The notes below the pieces were generated by a model. The model worked only from the letters and a program-made list of their open reading frames with translations. It had not been told where the DNA came from and did not search any database. Positions 25,269-34,500 of a stretch of 64,000 bases of DNA are shown here, one piece after another. A program made the position numbers and the translations under genes. This DNA is from a filamentous cyanobacterium ESFC-1. GTDB taxonomy: Bacteria; Cyanobacteriota; Cyanobacteriia; Cyanobacteriales; Spirulinaceae. Position 1 is the stretch's first letter. Each line of letters begins with the position of its first letter. The stretch spans positions 1,230,953 through 1,294,952 of the forward strand of contig KB904821.1 of assembly GCA_000380225.1 (NCBI GenBank). The letters are read 5' to 3'.

Positions 25269-27047
25269 ATGAATATGACACAAATTTGGCAACCTTTTGG
25301 GCGGCGTATTGTTGCTGCTGTTATGGCAATTTTCACCGCAGTTTCTCTGACAGGCTGTAATCCCGCAATGCTCGAATCTAATGCGGCCCAAGTCCCGCAG
25401 GTCGTGATGAGTGTCCTCAGCGATCCCAAGACGTTTAACGCGGTACTTTCGGCAGAATCTCCGAACATTTTTGGCTTGACCTATGATGGTTTAGTCGATG
25501 AAAATCCCTTAACCGGAGAATTTGAACCCGCGATCGCCGAATCTTGGGATATTTCCGATGATGGTCTCGAAATTATCTACACCATTCGTCCCAATTTAAA
25601 ATGGTCGGACGGGACAGATTTAACCGTTGATGATGTAGTTTTTAGTTATAACAGTTTATATCTCAACGAAGAAATTCCCTCTAATGCCAGAGACAGTTTA
25701 CGCATTGGTCAAAGTCGCGAATTTCCCACCATTACCAAAGTAGACGATCGCCGGGTTAAATTCACTGTTCCCGAACCTTTTGCCCCCTTTCTCGGTGCAA
25801 CTTCTCTCCCGATTTTACCCGCCCACGCTTTAGCAGAATCCGTCGAAACCAAAGACAGCGATGGTCAGCCTTTATTCCTGTCTAAATGGGGCGTAGATAC
25901 TCCTCCTGAAGAAATTATTTTCAACGGGCCTTATGTCCTTAAAAACTATCGTCTCAGCGAACGTTTAATTTTTGAACGTAATCCCTATTACTGGCGCAAA
26001 GACGATACAGGAAATTCCCTTCCTTATATCCAAGAAATTGTTTGGCAAATTGTCGAAAATACCGACACTGCTCTTTTACAATTTCGTTCTGGTAGCTTGG
26101 ATACAATTAGCGTCAGTCCCGAATATTTCTCCCTACTTAAACGCCAAGAAAAACAAGGAAATTTCAATGTTTATAACGGCGGCCCGTCTTACGGAACCAG
26201 CTTTATTTCCTTTAACTTAAACACCGGAATTCGTGACGGTGAACCCCTCATCGATCCGATTAAATCTCGCTGGTTTAATGATGTTCGTTTCCGCCAAGCC
26301 GTCGCTCATGCCATTGACCGCCAACGCATGATTAATAACATTTTTCGCGGTCTTGGTAAGCCCCAAAATTCCCCTATTTCCGTCCAATCTCCCTTTTACG
26401 CCTCCGACCTCGAAGGCTACGATTACAGCCCCGAAAAAGCCAAAGAACTGCTCGCAGAAGCCGGATTTCGCTATGAAGGAAAACGCCTTGTAGATTCGGA
26501 AGGAAATCCGGTTCGCTTTAGCTTAATTACCAATGCGGGTAATAAAATTCGCGAGGCAATGGCTACTCAAATTGAGCAGGATTTAGAAGCCATTGGGATG
26601 CAAGTTGATTATGCGCCTATTGCGTTTAATGTTTTGGTTGATAAGCTTTCTAATTCCCTGGATTGGGAGTGTTTTCTACTCGGTTTAACCGGGGGAAATG
26701 AACCCAACGGCGGTGCAAATGTTTGGTTTCCTGATGGGAACTTACACATGTTTAATCAAAAGCCCCAAGCCGGACGCGATGAGTTAACTGGACGGACTGT
26801 TTCTGATTGGGAAAGACGCATTGCTGAACTTTATATTCAAGCAGCCCGCGAGTTAGATTTTGAGGAACGAAAAGCAATTTATGTGGAAACCCAGGAGTTG
26901 GCAAAAGAGTATGCTCCCTTCATTTATTTGGTGAATCCTTACGCTTTGACGGCGGTGCGGAATAAGTTTGATGATATTCAATATTCTGCCCTTGGCGGCC
27001 CGTTTTGGAATATCTACGAGTTGCGTTTGTTAGACGCACAAAAGTAG
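25269..27047 (+). CDS. ABC transporter substrate-binding lipoprotein (SBP_bac_5, peptide/nickel type)
   Basis: The 592-residue protein has a lipoprotein signal ending SLTGC (Cys30 lipidated). The family-5 solute-binding fold follows, with LTYDGLVDENPLTGEFEPAI, DLTVDDVVFSYNSL, FNGPYVLKNYRLSERLIFERNP (split here), DVRFRQAVAHAIDRQRM and the C-terminal closing WNIYELRLLD. Such proteins deliver oligopeptides, nickel or similar ligands to a Dpp/Opp-type ABC importer. No permease or ATPase genes are next to it, which is common for cyanobacteria. The start ATG is preceded by GAAGGAATC. Confidence 0.9.
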   Translation: MNMTQIWQPFGRRIVAAVMAIFTAVSLTGCNPAMLESNAAQVPQVVMSVLSDPKTFNAVLSAESPNIFGLTYDGLVDENPLTGEFEPAIAESWDISDDGLEIIYTIRPNLKWSDGTDLTVDDVVFSYNSLYLNEEIPSNARDSLRIGQSREFPTITKVDDRRVKFTVPEPFAPFLGATSLPILPAHALAESVETKDSDGQPLFLSKWGVDTPPEEIIFNGPYVLKNYRLSERLIFERNPYYWRKDDTGNSLPYIQEIVWQIVENTDTALLQFRSGSLDTISVSPEYFSLLKRQEKQGNFNVYNGGPSYGTSFISFNLNTGIRDGEPLIDPIKSRWFNDVRFRQAVAHAIDRQRMINNIFRGLGKPQNSPISVQSPFYASDLEGYDYSPEKAKELLAEAGFRYEGKRLVDSEGNPVRFSLITNAGNKIREAMATQIEQDLEAIGMQVDYAPIAFNVLVDKLSNSLDWECFLLGLTGGNEPNGGANVWFPDGNLHMFNQKPQAGRDELTGRTVSDWERRIAELYIQAARELDFEERKAIYVETQELAKEYAPFIYLVNPYALTAVRNKFDDIQYSALGGPFWNIYELRLLDAQK

Positions 27048-27056
27048 ATTTCTTCT

Positions 27057-27122
27057 AGAACCCCGGTTTCTTCTTTATTTGTCCCAAAGAGTTAACATCT
27101 ACACCCCAGAAACCGGGGTTCT
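27057..27122 (+). repeat. AGAACCCCGGTTTCT hairpin element, copy 1
   Basis: A 15-bp perfect inverted repeat, AGAACCCCGGTTTCT (27057-27071) and its complement (27108-27122), has a 36-base spacer. It is placed right after the substrate-binding protein gene. It may end transcription or be a dispersed palindromic element. Related hairpins follow both TPR genes. Confidence 0.7.
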
Positions 27123-27161
27123 GAATCTTCAAAACTTCAAAAAAATAACGATTGTATTGTT

Positions 27162-27671
27162 ATGAATTATCTTAAATTAGACATTGATTTACTTTTGAAT
27201 AATCAAGAAGATGAAGTTATCGCGATCGCGCAAATCAAAGCCGGTACACCCCCTGTCGTTGCGCGACTGCACGATATCTGGCTGCAAGAGTTTAAACAAC
27301 TTTTAACCTCTCTCCAACACCGAGAAATTTATCTCGAATATGGGTTTTTAATGGATTATCAACAGATTGTTGTGTTGACGATCTCGCCCGATCGAGAATG
27401 GCTTGTAAATCAAACCTTAGAAACAAGTGCATTGGTGAAAAAATACGGCGATTCTGATGAAGATGGCTTTCTTAATGATATTTATTTAGAGATGCTGTTG
27501 GAACGATGGATTAACGATATAATTGAGCGCCAAAAATCAGATCGATTTCCTTATCAACATTGTTTAGAAAATATTGGTTTTTCAGCAAAAATTGAAGCAG
27601 GAAAAATCACTAACCTAAACAATTTAAAAGCGGCTAAATCTTTTCACCAAGATCAATTTTTAATTCACTAA
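27162..27671 (+). CDS. Unrecognised protein upstream of PIN-domain gene
   Basis: The 169-residue protein was not recognised. It is acidic with no membrane segment. Its N-terminus (YLKLDIDLLLNNQEDEVIAI) and a central EYGFLMDYQQIVVLTISPDR are regular alpha/beta in pattern, followed by YLEMLLERWINDIIERQK. It sits one base before the GTG of the PIN-domain gene, so the two are co-expressed. That suggests it could regulate or bind the PIN protein, but it does not look like a known antitoxin and is longer than usual for one. Confidence 0.55.
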   Translation: MNYLKLDIDLLLNNQEDEVIAIAQIKAGTPPVVARLHDIWLQEFKQLLTSLQHREIYLEYGFLMDYQQIVVLTISPDREWLVNQTLETSALVKKYGDSDEDGFLNDIYLEMLLERWINDIIERQKSDRFPYQHCLENIGFSAKIEAGKITNLNNLKAAKSFHQDQFLIH

Positions 27672-27672
27672 A

Positions 27673-28287
27673 GTGTCTATCCGGCTTTATCTTGAAACTA
27701 ATTTTATTCTGAGCATTTCTACAGGGCGCGATTCCCTAGCTTTCGAGCTTATTGATAATCCTCCGGCCAACTTAGAGATTGCTATTCCTAGTATTTGTTG
27801 CATGGAAGCTTTATCAGTTTTAGAAGCCGAAAAAAAGCGCCGTCGCATCCTTAGTAATCAATATATGGTTGAAAGTCAACAACTAGCAAGAGATCGTATT
27901 TCAACCAATTCTGAAGCTTTAGCTCAAATCCTGGAACAAGCTAAAATTAATAATAATAAAGTATCAAAAGACCGCGAAAACCTTTTGCGTCAAACCCTAA
28001 ATCGCTTGTCCGATTGTGCCGAACTGTTACCGCTAACCCACGATATCTTAAAATGGAATGTAGAGAATTTTACTATAATTTCAGAACCGACCGATAACTT
28101 GATTTTGGCTTGTATTTTGGCCGATGCGCGACTTTATCCCGAAAACCCAAAAGCTTTACTTAGTGGCAATTCTCAAGACTTCCAAAGTGAAAGTGTGAAA
28201 CAATATTTAGCAGCAGCAGATATTACCCATTATTTTAAAATTACACAAAGTTTTCTCGGTTGGTTCAACACCCAAGCCGGATTGTAA
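27673..28287 (+). CDS. PIN-domain protein (putative ribonuclease)
   Basis: This 204-residue protein starts at a GTG one base after the preceding stop. Features of the PIN fold are LYLETNFILSI at the start (Glu8 where Asp is usual), CMEAL at about residue 41, and EPTDNLILACILADAR around 143-156 with the acidic residue cluster. PIN domains are metal-dependent RNases, often VapC toxins, but 204 residues is longer than a VapC. A helical insertion (about 60-115) lies between the acidic motifs. Toxin function is unproven; the partner is the upstream gene. Confidence 0.65.
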   Translation: MSIRLYLETNFILSISTGRDSLAFELIDNPPANLEIAIPSICCMEALSVLEAEKKRRRILSNQYMVESQQLARDRISTNSEALAQILEQAKINNNKVSKDRENLLRQTLNRLSDCAELLPLTHDILKWNVENFTIISEPTDNLILACILADARLYPENPKALLSGNSQDFQSESVKQYLAAADITHYFKITQSFLGWFNTQAGL

Positions 28288-28341
28288 GCGATACTAAAAC
28301 ATCGGCAAAAGTTACGATAAATGGAGGAGAAACCTTAAACA

Positions 28342-29103
28342 ATGGCGGGTCATAGTAAGTGGGCAAACATTAAACGTCAAAAAGCGAGAGTTGACGCGAA
28401 AAAAGGCAAAACCTACACGCAAATGTCGCGGGCTATTATTGTCGCAGCGAGAAATGGGATTCCTGACCCCGCAGGCAACTTTCAACTACGCACGGCAATT
28501 GACAAAGCGAAAGCGGCGGGTATTCCTAATGATAATATCGAGCGGGCGATCGCGAAGGGCGCAGGCACTTATACTGAGGATAGCGATTTTGAGGAAGTGC
28601 GCTACGAAGGCTATGGCCCTGGGGGTGTAGCCATTCTCATCGAAGCCTTGACCGACAATCGCAACCGGACAGCCGCAGATTTGCGCGAAGCCTTCAAGAA
28701 AAATGGCGGTAACTTGGGGGAAACGGGCTGCGTCAGTTGGATGTTTGAGCAAAAAGGGGTCGTGCGTTTAGAAGGAAACGTCGAAGAAGAAAAACTCCTC
28801 GAAGCCTCGGTAGAAGGGGAAGCCGAGACTTACGAATATAGCGACGACGCAGAAAATCCGGGGGTGGAAGTCTTCACCGAAACCGGCCATCTCGAAAGCT
28901 TAAATCAAGTGTTGCAGGATTATCATTTCCCAGTGAGTGAAGCGGAGTTGCGTTGGATTCCCAGTAACACCGTTGAAGTGACAGACTCCGACCAAGCGCG
29001 ATCGCTCCTCAAGTTAATTGATATGCTAGAGTCCCTGGATGATGTGCAGAATGTGACGGCGAATTTTGATATGTCTGAGGAACAATTAACAATGTACAAT
29101 TAA
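28342..29103 (+). CDS. yebC: YebC/PmpR-family translation or transcription factor (TACO1 family)
   Basis: The protein begins [20 protein letters not shown], the invariant YebC start, with [12 protein letters not shown] following. Domains II and III show [20 protein letters not shown] and [16 protein letters not shown]. Members help translation of proline-rich stretches or act as DNA-binding regulators. It has 253 residues. The last few codons (QLTMYN) lie in the heptamer array that starts at 29089, so the stop codon comes from the repeat. The natural C-terminus may have been altered by repeat growth. Confidence 0.93.
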   Translation: MAGHSKWANIKRQKARVDAKKGKTYTQMSRAIIVAARNGIPDPAGNFQLRTAIDKAKAAGIPNDNIERAIAKGAGTYTEDSDFEEVRYEGYGPGGVAILIEALTDNRNRTAADLREAFKKNGGNLGETGCVSWMFEQKGVVRLEGNVEEEKLLEASVEGEAETYEYSDDAENPGVEVFTETGHLESLNQVLQDYHFPVSEAELRWIPSNTVEVTDSDQARSLLKLIDMLESLDDVQNVTANFDMSEEQLTMYN

Positions 29104-29395
29104 CAATGTACAATTAACAATTAACAATTAACAATTAACAATTAACAATTAACAATGTACAATTAACAATGTACAATTAACAATGTACAATTAACAATGC
29201 ACAATTAACAATGTACAATTAACAATGTACAATTAACAATGTACAATTAACAATTAACAATTAACAATTAACAATGCACAATTAACAATTATTAATGCAA
29301 AGTTAGGAGATTTTCCAATAACTAATAACCAATAACTAATAACCAATAACTAATAACCAACAACCAACAACCAACAACCAACAACCAACAACAAA
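29089..29395. repeat. Long heptamer array: AACAATT / AACAATG / TACAATT, then AACCAAC units
   Basis: About 28 consecutive seven-base units of AACAATT type, with AACAATG-TACAATT doublets in a loose pattern, run to about 29293. After a 30-base break about eleven units of CCAATAAC / CCAACAA follow, ending directly at the DUF72 start codon. This is the largest array in the window and it overlaps the 3' end of yebC. The units are strictly in seven-base register. Confidence 0.9.
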
Positions 29396-29396
29396 A

Positions 29397-30272
29397 ATGT
29401 TTTACTTAGGGTGCGCTGTATGGTCGTATAAAGGTTGGGTGGGAGACTTTTATCCGCCTAAAACGCCAGCTAAAGACTTCCTTTCCCTCTACAGTCGTCG
29501 TTTTACCACCGTTGAAGGCAACACCACCTTTTATGCAGTGCCGCAAGCCGCCACAGTAGACCGTTGGGCAGCCCAAACCCCGGCTGAATTTAAATTCTGC
29601 CCTAAAATGCCCAAAGCGGTGACCCATGACGGTTTATTGGCAAGTCATCTCAACGAGGCACAAGCTTTTCTCGAACGAATGCAGAGATTTGGGGAGAAAC
29701 TGGGGCCGATTTTTATACAACTACCTCCGGCTTATTCTCCGGCAAGCTTTGAAGATTTGCAGGAATTTCTCCAAGCTTTGCAAGCCGATAATACTCCCCT
29801 CGCGGTGGAAGTACGTCACCCAGATTGGTTTCAAGCTGAGTGGAATGCCCGACTGAACGAGTTTTTGCAATCTTTGGGAGTGGCGAGGGTATTGCTGGAT
29901 ACGCGACCGATTTATAACTGTCCCGATGACCCGCAAATCGCCTCAGAACGCCAAAAACCGAAGGTTCCCTTATTTCCTGACTGTACTGCCCCGTTTACTT
30001 TTATTCGCTTTATTAGTCATCCTGAAGCACAGTATAATCGAGATTATTTGCAAGAATGGGCGCAAAGGCTGAAAAATTGGTTGCAAATGGGGAAGCAGGT
30101 TTATTTTTTCGTCCATTGTCCGATAGAAGATTTTTCGCCCCAAACTGCCCGCGATTTTCAGAAAATGTTGGAGAATGAGAACGCCCCAGTTGCGGAATTA
30201 CCCTGGAATACGCTGAATTTACCGCCCCGACAGTTAAGTTTGTTTCAAAACTTTACAAATAACGGTTTATAA
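29397..30272 (+). CDS. DUF72 domain protein
   Basis: The 291-residue protein is a YecE/DUF72 TIM-barrel-like protein of unknown enzyme activity. It begins MFYLGCAVWSYKGWVGDFYP, with FTTVEGNTTFYAVP and FKFCPKMPKAVTHD, then AVEVRHPDWFQAEW and WAQRLKNWLQMGKQVYFFVH. The His/Asp/Glu residues of the barrel mouth are present. It starts at an ATG immediately after the heptamer array, so the ribosome-binding site would have to lie in repeat DNA. None is convincing. Confidence 0.85.
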   Translation: MFYLGCAVWSYKGWVGDFYPPKTPAKDFLSLYSRRFTTVEGNTTFYAVPQAATVDRWAAQTPAEFKFCPKMPKAVTHDGLLASHLNEAQAFLERMQRFGEKLGPIFIQLPPAYSPASFEDLQEFLQALQADNTPLAVEVRHPDWFQAEWNARLNEFLQSLGVARVLLDTRPIYNCPDDPQIASERQKPKVPLFPDCTAPFTFIRFISHPEAQYNRDYLQEWAQRLKNWLQMGKQVYFFVHCPIEDFSPQTARDFQKMLENENAPVAELPWNTLNLPPRQLSLFQNFTNNGL

Positions 30273-30370
30273 TGCGCTGAGGAAATCTAGACAATCGACG
30301 GATAGGATCACTTTCCCAGAGACAATAGAAGAAACAGCATATTCTACTTCAAGAATTGAAAATTTAGGTC

Positions 30371-31114
30371 ATGTTGGAAAGACTCAAGCAAGCATCGGTG
30401 TTGGGGTTACCTGTCCATCTGTCAGAGGATTATGTGGGATGGTTGCAGGGGCGGATTGAACGCGGTTTGCGGACTCATGTGGTGACGCTAAATTCTGAGA
30501 TGGCGATGATGGCGGAAAAAAGCCAGGATTTGGCGAATATTATCCATGAGGCGGAGTTGGTGATTCCTGATGGGGCGGGGGTTATCTTTTATTTACGCTT
30601 ACACGCCGCCCGTCAGCAACGGTGTCCGGGGATTGAATTGGCAGCGAATTTACTCGAACGTTTGAATCAAGGAGAGATTCAGAGTCCTATTATATTTTAT
30701 GGCGGTAAGCCGGGGATTAGCGATCGCGCCGCTCAATTTTGGCGAGACAAATGCCCGAATTTAACAATATTGCCCTATCACGGCTATTTGTCCCCCACCG
30801 AAGAACAGCAGTTTTACCAGCTTTTGCAAGATAAACAACCGCGATTGATTTTGGTGGGTTTGGGTGTACCCCGTCAAGAAAACTGGATTTTACAACATCG
30901 TTCTTTGTGTCCTCAATCAACTTGGATTGGGGTGGGGGGCAGTTTCGATATTTGGTCGGGAACGAAAGAACGGGCCCCGGCTTGGTTTTGCGATAATAAT
31001 CTAGAATGGCTGTATCGTTTGTATCAAGAACCTTGGCGCTGGCGGCGTATGTTGGTTTTACCGCAGTTTGCCTTGCGGACTTTGGCAACGGTGACTAAAC
31101 CCAGTGTGAATTAA
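30371..31114 (+). CDS. WecG/TagA/CpsF-family glycosyltransferase
   Basis: This 247-residue GT26-type enzyme transfers a sugar (N-acetylmannosamine or mannosaminuronate in known cases) to a lipid-linked acceptor in cell-wall or exopolysaccharide synthesis. Conserved parts are TLNSEMAMMAEKS, ELVIPDGAGVIFYLRL, the Asp catalytic candidate in VIPDGAGV, IFYGGKPG, LILVGLGVPRQENWI and IGVGGSFDIWSGTKERAP. The length is normal. Its stop overlaps by four bases the stop of the convergent gene downstream. The acceptor is unknown. Confidence 0.9.
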   Translation: MLERLKQASVLGLPVHLSEDYVGWLQGRIERGLRTHVVTLNSEMAMMAEKSQDLANIIHEAELVIPDGAGVIFYLRLHAARQQRCPGIELAANLLERLNQGEIQSPIIFYGGKPGISDRAAQFWRDKCPNLTILPYHGYLSPTEEQQFYQLLQDKQPRLILVGLGVPRQENWILQHRSLCPQSTWIGVGGSFDIWSGTKERAPAWFCDNNLEWLYRLYQEPWRWRRMLVLPQFALRTLATVTKPSVN

Positions 31115-31506
31115 TGGCTATTTGCTTCGAGTTCCTGTAACGTAAGGGGTTTACACTGAGTCAACTCGGTATCGGCTAAAATTTCTTGGGTGGCTTGGGC
31201 GTAATAGTGATGTTGAATGGGATGCAGCCAATCGAGAAAGTCTTGGTGGGCGTAATAGGTTTTAAGATTGCGTCCGAGGTTAGAAAAGAGCTTTTTTAAG
31301 CCAATGGCATGGACTTCGTCGTAAATATCCGGGAAAATACAAGGTCGCGGGCGCAATAGCCTATCGCTTTGTTGGAGAGCAATAATAAGTCTAGACAAAT
31401 TTCGGTGATATTCTAGGCTGTAGGGTGGGGCTTTTTTGATCGCGATCGCGAGTTGCTTGAGATACAGGCTTTCATCAATGGCAAGAGGGTGGGAATAAGC
31501 AAGCAT
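31111..31506 (-). CDS. Unassigned protein with weak resemblance to cyanobacterial sigma-like N-termini
   Basis: The 131-residue protein is all-helical in appearance (LYLKQLAIAIKKAPPYSLEY, then LSRLIIALQQSDRLL, then DIYDEVHAIGLKKLFSNL and a YYAHQDFLDWLHPIQHHYY end). The layout, a short helix, 'L..I..LQ.S..L', then 'Y.E....GL..LF..L', is reminiscent of the N-terminal part of cyanobacterial sigma-like proteins, but the DNA-binding part is absent. Function cannot be assigned. It is convergent with the WecG gene and divergent from the STAND gene. Confidence 0.5.
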   Translation of the reverse strand: MLAYSHPLAIDESLYLKQLAIAIKKAPPYSLEYHRNLSRLIIALQQSDRLLRPRPCIFPDIYDEVHAIGLKKLFSNLGRNLKTYYAHQDFLDWLHPIQHHYYAQATQEILADTELTQCKPLTLQELEANSH

Positions 31507-31571
31507 AGGGGTTATTTGATGAGAAACACGACATCTGGCCTGTATCTAGAATGCCTGGTCTGAAAGCCAAT

Positions 31572-31628
31572 TTTGTTTCAGTTTTTGTATCAGTTTTGTT
31601 TCACTTTTGTTTCACTTCTGTTTCACTT
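31572..31628 (+). promoter_or_regulatory. Five direct repeats of TTTGTTTCACT (11-12 bp spacing) upstream of the STAND gene
   Basis: The G of GTTTCA or GTATCA occurs at 31575, 31587, 31598, 31609 and 31620, giving spacings of 12, 11, 11 and 11, about one DNA turn. The last three units are nearly identical (TTTGTTTCACT). They end about 40 bases before the start codon. A cooperative operator bound by an HTH protein, perhaps the downstream HTH-NB-ARC protein itself, is a reasonable inference. Confidence 0.55.
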
Positions 31629-31666
31629 CCGGGGAATAATAGTGGAGATAGGTCATCACCGAGACT

Positions 31667-33043
31667 ATGGCAGACACACTCAAAGCATCTCCCCACGGTT
31701 TAGAATTAATCGATCGCGCCCGACGTAGATTAGGGTGGAATAAAACGTCTCCGGTGTGGCTGGATAAGGCCAATGTGAGTCAAGCGACGTTAAACCGCTT
31801 TTGGAAACCAACCTCAATTCGTCGCGAGTGTTTTATCTCAATTTGCGATGCGGTGGGAGTGGATTGGCAAGTTATTGCTGAAATGCCAGAGATTGACCCA
31901 AATGCTTTAGATGCTATTCCTGATTTAGATTGCAGTGGAATGCGTTGGGTGGGACGAGAAGGCGCGATCGCGACCCTTTTGACTCAATTAAAAGGCGATT
32001 GCCGTTTGGTGTCTGTGGTGGGCATTTCGGGCATTGGCAAAACTGCCCTCGCGGCCCGTTTGATGGTAGAACCCCAGTTAACCCAAACCCTTCGAGAACA
32101 AATTGCGGTAAATTTCGATTGCGAGTCTCCTAGTTTTGCTATGGTAGCGCGATCGCTACTGTCTGAAACAACCGCCGAAACGGAAGAATTGCAAAGAGAC
32201 CCGGCTTTGTTGGTGGGGTCTGCGATTACACGCTTGCGAGAAAAGCCTTGTTTGCTGGTGTTGGATATGGTTGAAGTCCTCCTCGAACCCGATGGAGAAG
32301 GGGGTCATCGCTTCAAAGAATCGATTTTTGAGCAGTTTTTAACGGGTTTTCTGCGGTCTAATGGCATGATGAGTCGGATTATTATTACGTCTCAGTATCA
32401 ACTTCCCGTTTTAGCAGAAGGACGGTATTTGGCGCGATCGCATCAATGCCGTTTATCGGGACTCGACCCATCTAATGCCCTCAAACTGTTCCAAAAATGG
32501 GAAGTCAGCCCCCGTTCTGAGATAGAACAGCAATACTTAGAGAGGGCGATCGCGGTTTATGAAGGGCATCCTCTGGCGTTACGCGCGATCGCAGGGGAAA
32601 TTCTCGCCTTTCCCTACCATAGCAACATTTCCCTCTACTGGTCGGAATTTGGCGCAGAAATCGAAGCCGTCGAAAAAATGAAACAAGCCGCAGACCCCGA
32701 TGGCCGAGACGACCAGCCCAAAATTGACCGCTACAGCCTCACATTGCGAGATTTGGTCAAAAAACGCATCGAAACCACCTTTGAGCGCTTATACCAAGCT
32801 TATCCCCTCGCTGGTATCCTTTTGTGCATGGGGGCGGTATCTCGTCATCCCCTCGAACGCCAAGGCTGGCTAACCCTCATCTTCGACTCCCCCGAAGAAG
32901 ACCAACAAAAAGCCTTCGACACCCTTCTACGTCGCTTTTTCCTCGAACCAGAAATCATAGGAAACCAGCGACTAGGCTATCGTCTTCATAGTTTAATTCG
33001 TTGTGTCGCTCTTGACTATTTACCCCAACTGGAAGAAGAATAA
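31667..33043 (+). CDS. HTH-NB-ARC (STAND-class) regulatory ATPase
   Basis: The 458-residue protein starts with an HTH domain (about residues 10-72: LELIDRARRRLGW, then SQATLNRFWKPT, recognition-helix like). The NB-ARC P-loop is VVGISGIGKTAL (about 117-128), the sensor/Walker B CLLVLDMVEVL, the RNBS-type RIIITSQYQLPVL and the GHPLALRAIAGEIL motif (GxPLA). The final LHSLIRCVALDYL is an MHD-like site. STAND proteins act as signal-activated switches, often for defence or regulation. There is no sensor repeat domain in this chain. The two TPR proteins that follow probably provide it. Confidence 0.85.
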   Translation: MADTLKASPHGLELIDRARRRLGWNKTSPVWLDKANVSQATLNRFWKPTSIRRECFISICDAVGVDWQVIAEMPEIDPNALDAIPDLDCSGMRWVGREGAIATLLTQLKGDCRLVSVVGISGIGKTALAARLMVEPQLTQTLREQIAVNFDCESPSFAMVARSLLSETTAETEELQRDPALLVGSAITRLREKPCLLVLDMVEVLLEPDGEGGHRFKESIFEQFLTGFLRSNGMMSRIIITSQYQLPVLAEGRYLARSHQCRLSGLDPSNALKLFQKWEVSPRSEIEQQYLERAIAVYEGHPLALRAIAGEILAFPYHSNISLYWSEFGAEIEAVEKMKQAADPDGRDDQPKIDRYSLTLRDLVKKRIETTFERLYQAYPLAGILLCMGAVSRHPLERQGWLTLIFDSPEEDQQKAFDTLLRRFFLEPEIIGNQRLGYRLHSLIRCVALDYLPQLEEE

Positions 33044-33066
33044 ATGATTTTTTTCTGCCTACAATC

Positions 33067-34494
33067 GTGAGCTATTCCGCCCCTTTCCTTGACCTACAAT
33101 CCCTCGACCAACAAGACCTACCCCATCTCTGCTACAACGCCGCCGGAAAACTTATTTTAGCCTCAAATATTGATGCTGAAATTGTTTCTCCTTTCCGCAA
33201 ACCCAGTTTACAAGAAAAAGCGCATCTGCGTCTCGCCTTCTATTATCTAAAAATCTACAAACCCGACGAAAACGCCAGTAACTTAGAGAAAGTTCGCGGC
33301 TACATCGAAGCCTTTTATCACTTCTGTCAAATCTCTGCTTGGTCAGTCGCTTGGCAAGTTTTACAACTTCCGGTAACCACAGGAAAGAAGTTTTGCGACC
33401 AATTCAAACAATGGGGTTACTATCGCGAACAAGTCGAAATTTATCCTGCACTTCTCGGCAAAATTAACTCCGAAACTGACTGCAATTTATACGATTATCT
33501 CGGTCACGCTTACTACAGCCTGGGTCAATCCCAAAAAGCCCTCGAAACCTATCAACAACAACTCAATTTAGCACAACAAATTCAAAGTCTTTATTTTGAA
33601 GCTTCAGCCTTAAACGGCTTAGGACTCATCCTTGGACAACTTGGCCTAGAGAAAAAAGCTATTTCTTACTATAAGAAAGTAATAGAAATTGCAAAATCTA
33701 GAAACGAGTCAATTTTAATAGTTCAAGCTTTACAAGGTTTAGGTGCTAATTATGGCCGTTTGTGTGATTACAAAAGGTGTACTAATTATTTAGAACAAGC
33801 GCTATATTTAGCCCAACAACAAGGCGATCTCACTCTCACTAACTCGACTTTAATCAGTTTGGGAGAATATTCTATGTTTTCTGGAAAAACTAGAGAAGGA
33901 ATCAAATACTTAGAATCTGCACTTTCTTTTTTTGAGACTACTTCAAGCTATTATGAAATGAGTTATATTTATCTTCATTTAGCTCATGTCTATATGTTGC
34001 AGAATCGGTTACGAGAATGCGATGACTTTTTAATAAAATCTATACAAATTAGCAAGAAAGAAAATTATTATATGAATATGTCATTAGCTTTTAATAACTT
34101 AGGCATAAACCAGGCTTATTTTCAAAAAAGCTATCAAGCAGCAGTTTGTTCTTTTCAAGAATGCTACTCTTACTATAAAACGTCTTCTAATCAACGAAGA
34201 TCGTCAATTGTACTCTCCAATATTTCCTACTGTTACGGCTGTCTCAAACAAACTTCAAAAGCAACTCGCTATGCCAAAAAAGCGATCGCACTCGCACGAA
34301 AATCTCAAAGTAAAGAAGCCGAAGCCATTGCACTAGCAGTCATAGGAAACGCTTATTGGCATAGTGGTAAACGCATTTCAGGCATATTATTAGCTTTGCG
34401 TGCTGCCACAATGTTACCACCTTGGCGCAGTGCCAATGGTAAGCTGATTGTCAAAAAAACAATGAATAAAGTATTCGGTTTTCTCAAAAGATAA
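33067..34494 (+). CDS. TPR-repeat protein 1 following the STAND gene
   Basis: The 475-residue protein starts at a GTG 23 bases after the STAND stop. Residues 1-140 carry a conserved entry domain (DLQSLDQQDLPHLCYNAAGK, KAHLRLAFYYLKIYKPDENA). About eight TPR motifs follow, e.g. YDYLGHAYYSLGQSQKALET, ALNGLGLILGQLGLEKKAIS and NISYCYGCLKQTSKATRYAK. A C-terminal cap ends PPWRSANGKL. The next gene is its paralogue, with the same entry domain and cap. It probably acts as a ligand- or protein-binding partner of the STAND ATPase; the ligand is unknown. Codon use from about 33650 is AT-richer than in neighbouring genes. Confidence 0.8.
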   Translation: MSYSAPFLDLQSLDQQDLPHLCYNAAGKLILASNIDAEIVSPFRKPSLQEKAHLRLAFYYLKIYKPDENASNLEKVRGYIEAFYHFCQISAWSVAWQVLQLPVTTGKKFCDQFKQWGYYREQVEIYPALLGKINSETDCNLYDYLGHAYYSLGQSQKALETYQQQLNLAQQIQSLYFEASALNGLGLILGQLGLEKKAISYYKKVIEIAKSRNESILIVQALQGLGANYGRLCDYKRCTNYLEQALYLAQQQGDLTLTNSTLISLGEYSMFSGKTREGIKYLESALSFFETTSSYYEMSYIYLHLAHVYMLQNRLRECDDFLIKSIQISKKENYYMNMSLAFNNLGINQAYFQKSYQAAVCSFQECYSYYKTSSNQRRSSIVLSNISYCYGCLKQTSKATRYAKKAIALARKSQSKEAEAIALAVIGNAYWHSGKRISGILLALRAATMLPPWRSANGKLIVKKTMNKVFGFLKR

Positions 34495-34500
34495 ACTCTA

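Noticed and set aside
29089..29395. Possible CRISPR array
   Set aside because: Units are 7 bases long with no unique spacers; it is a heptamer microsatellite.
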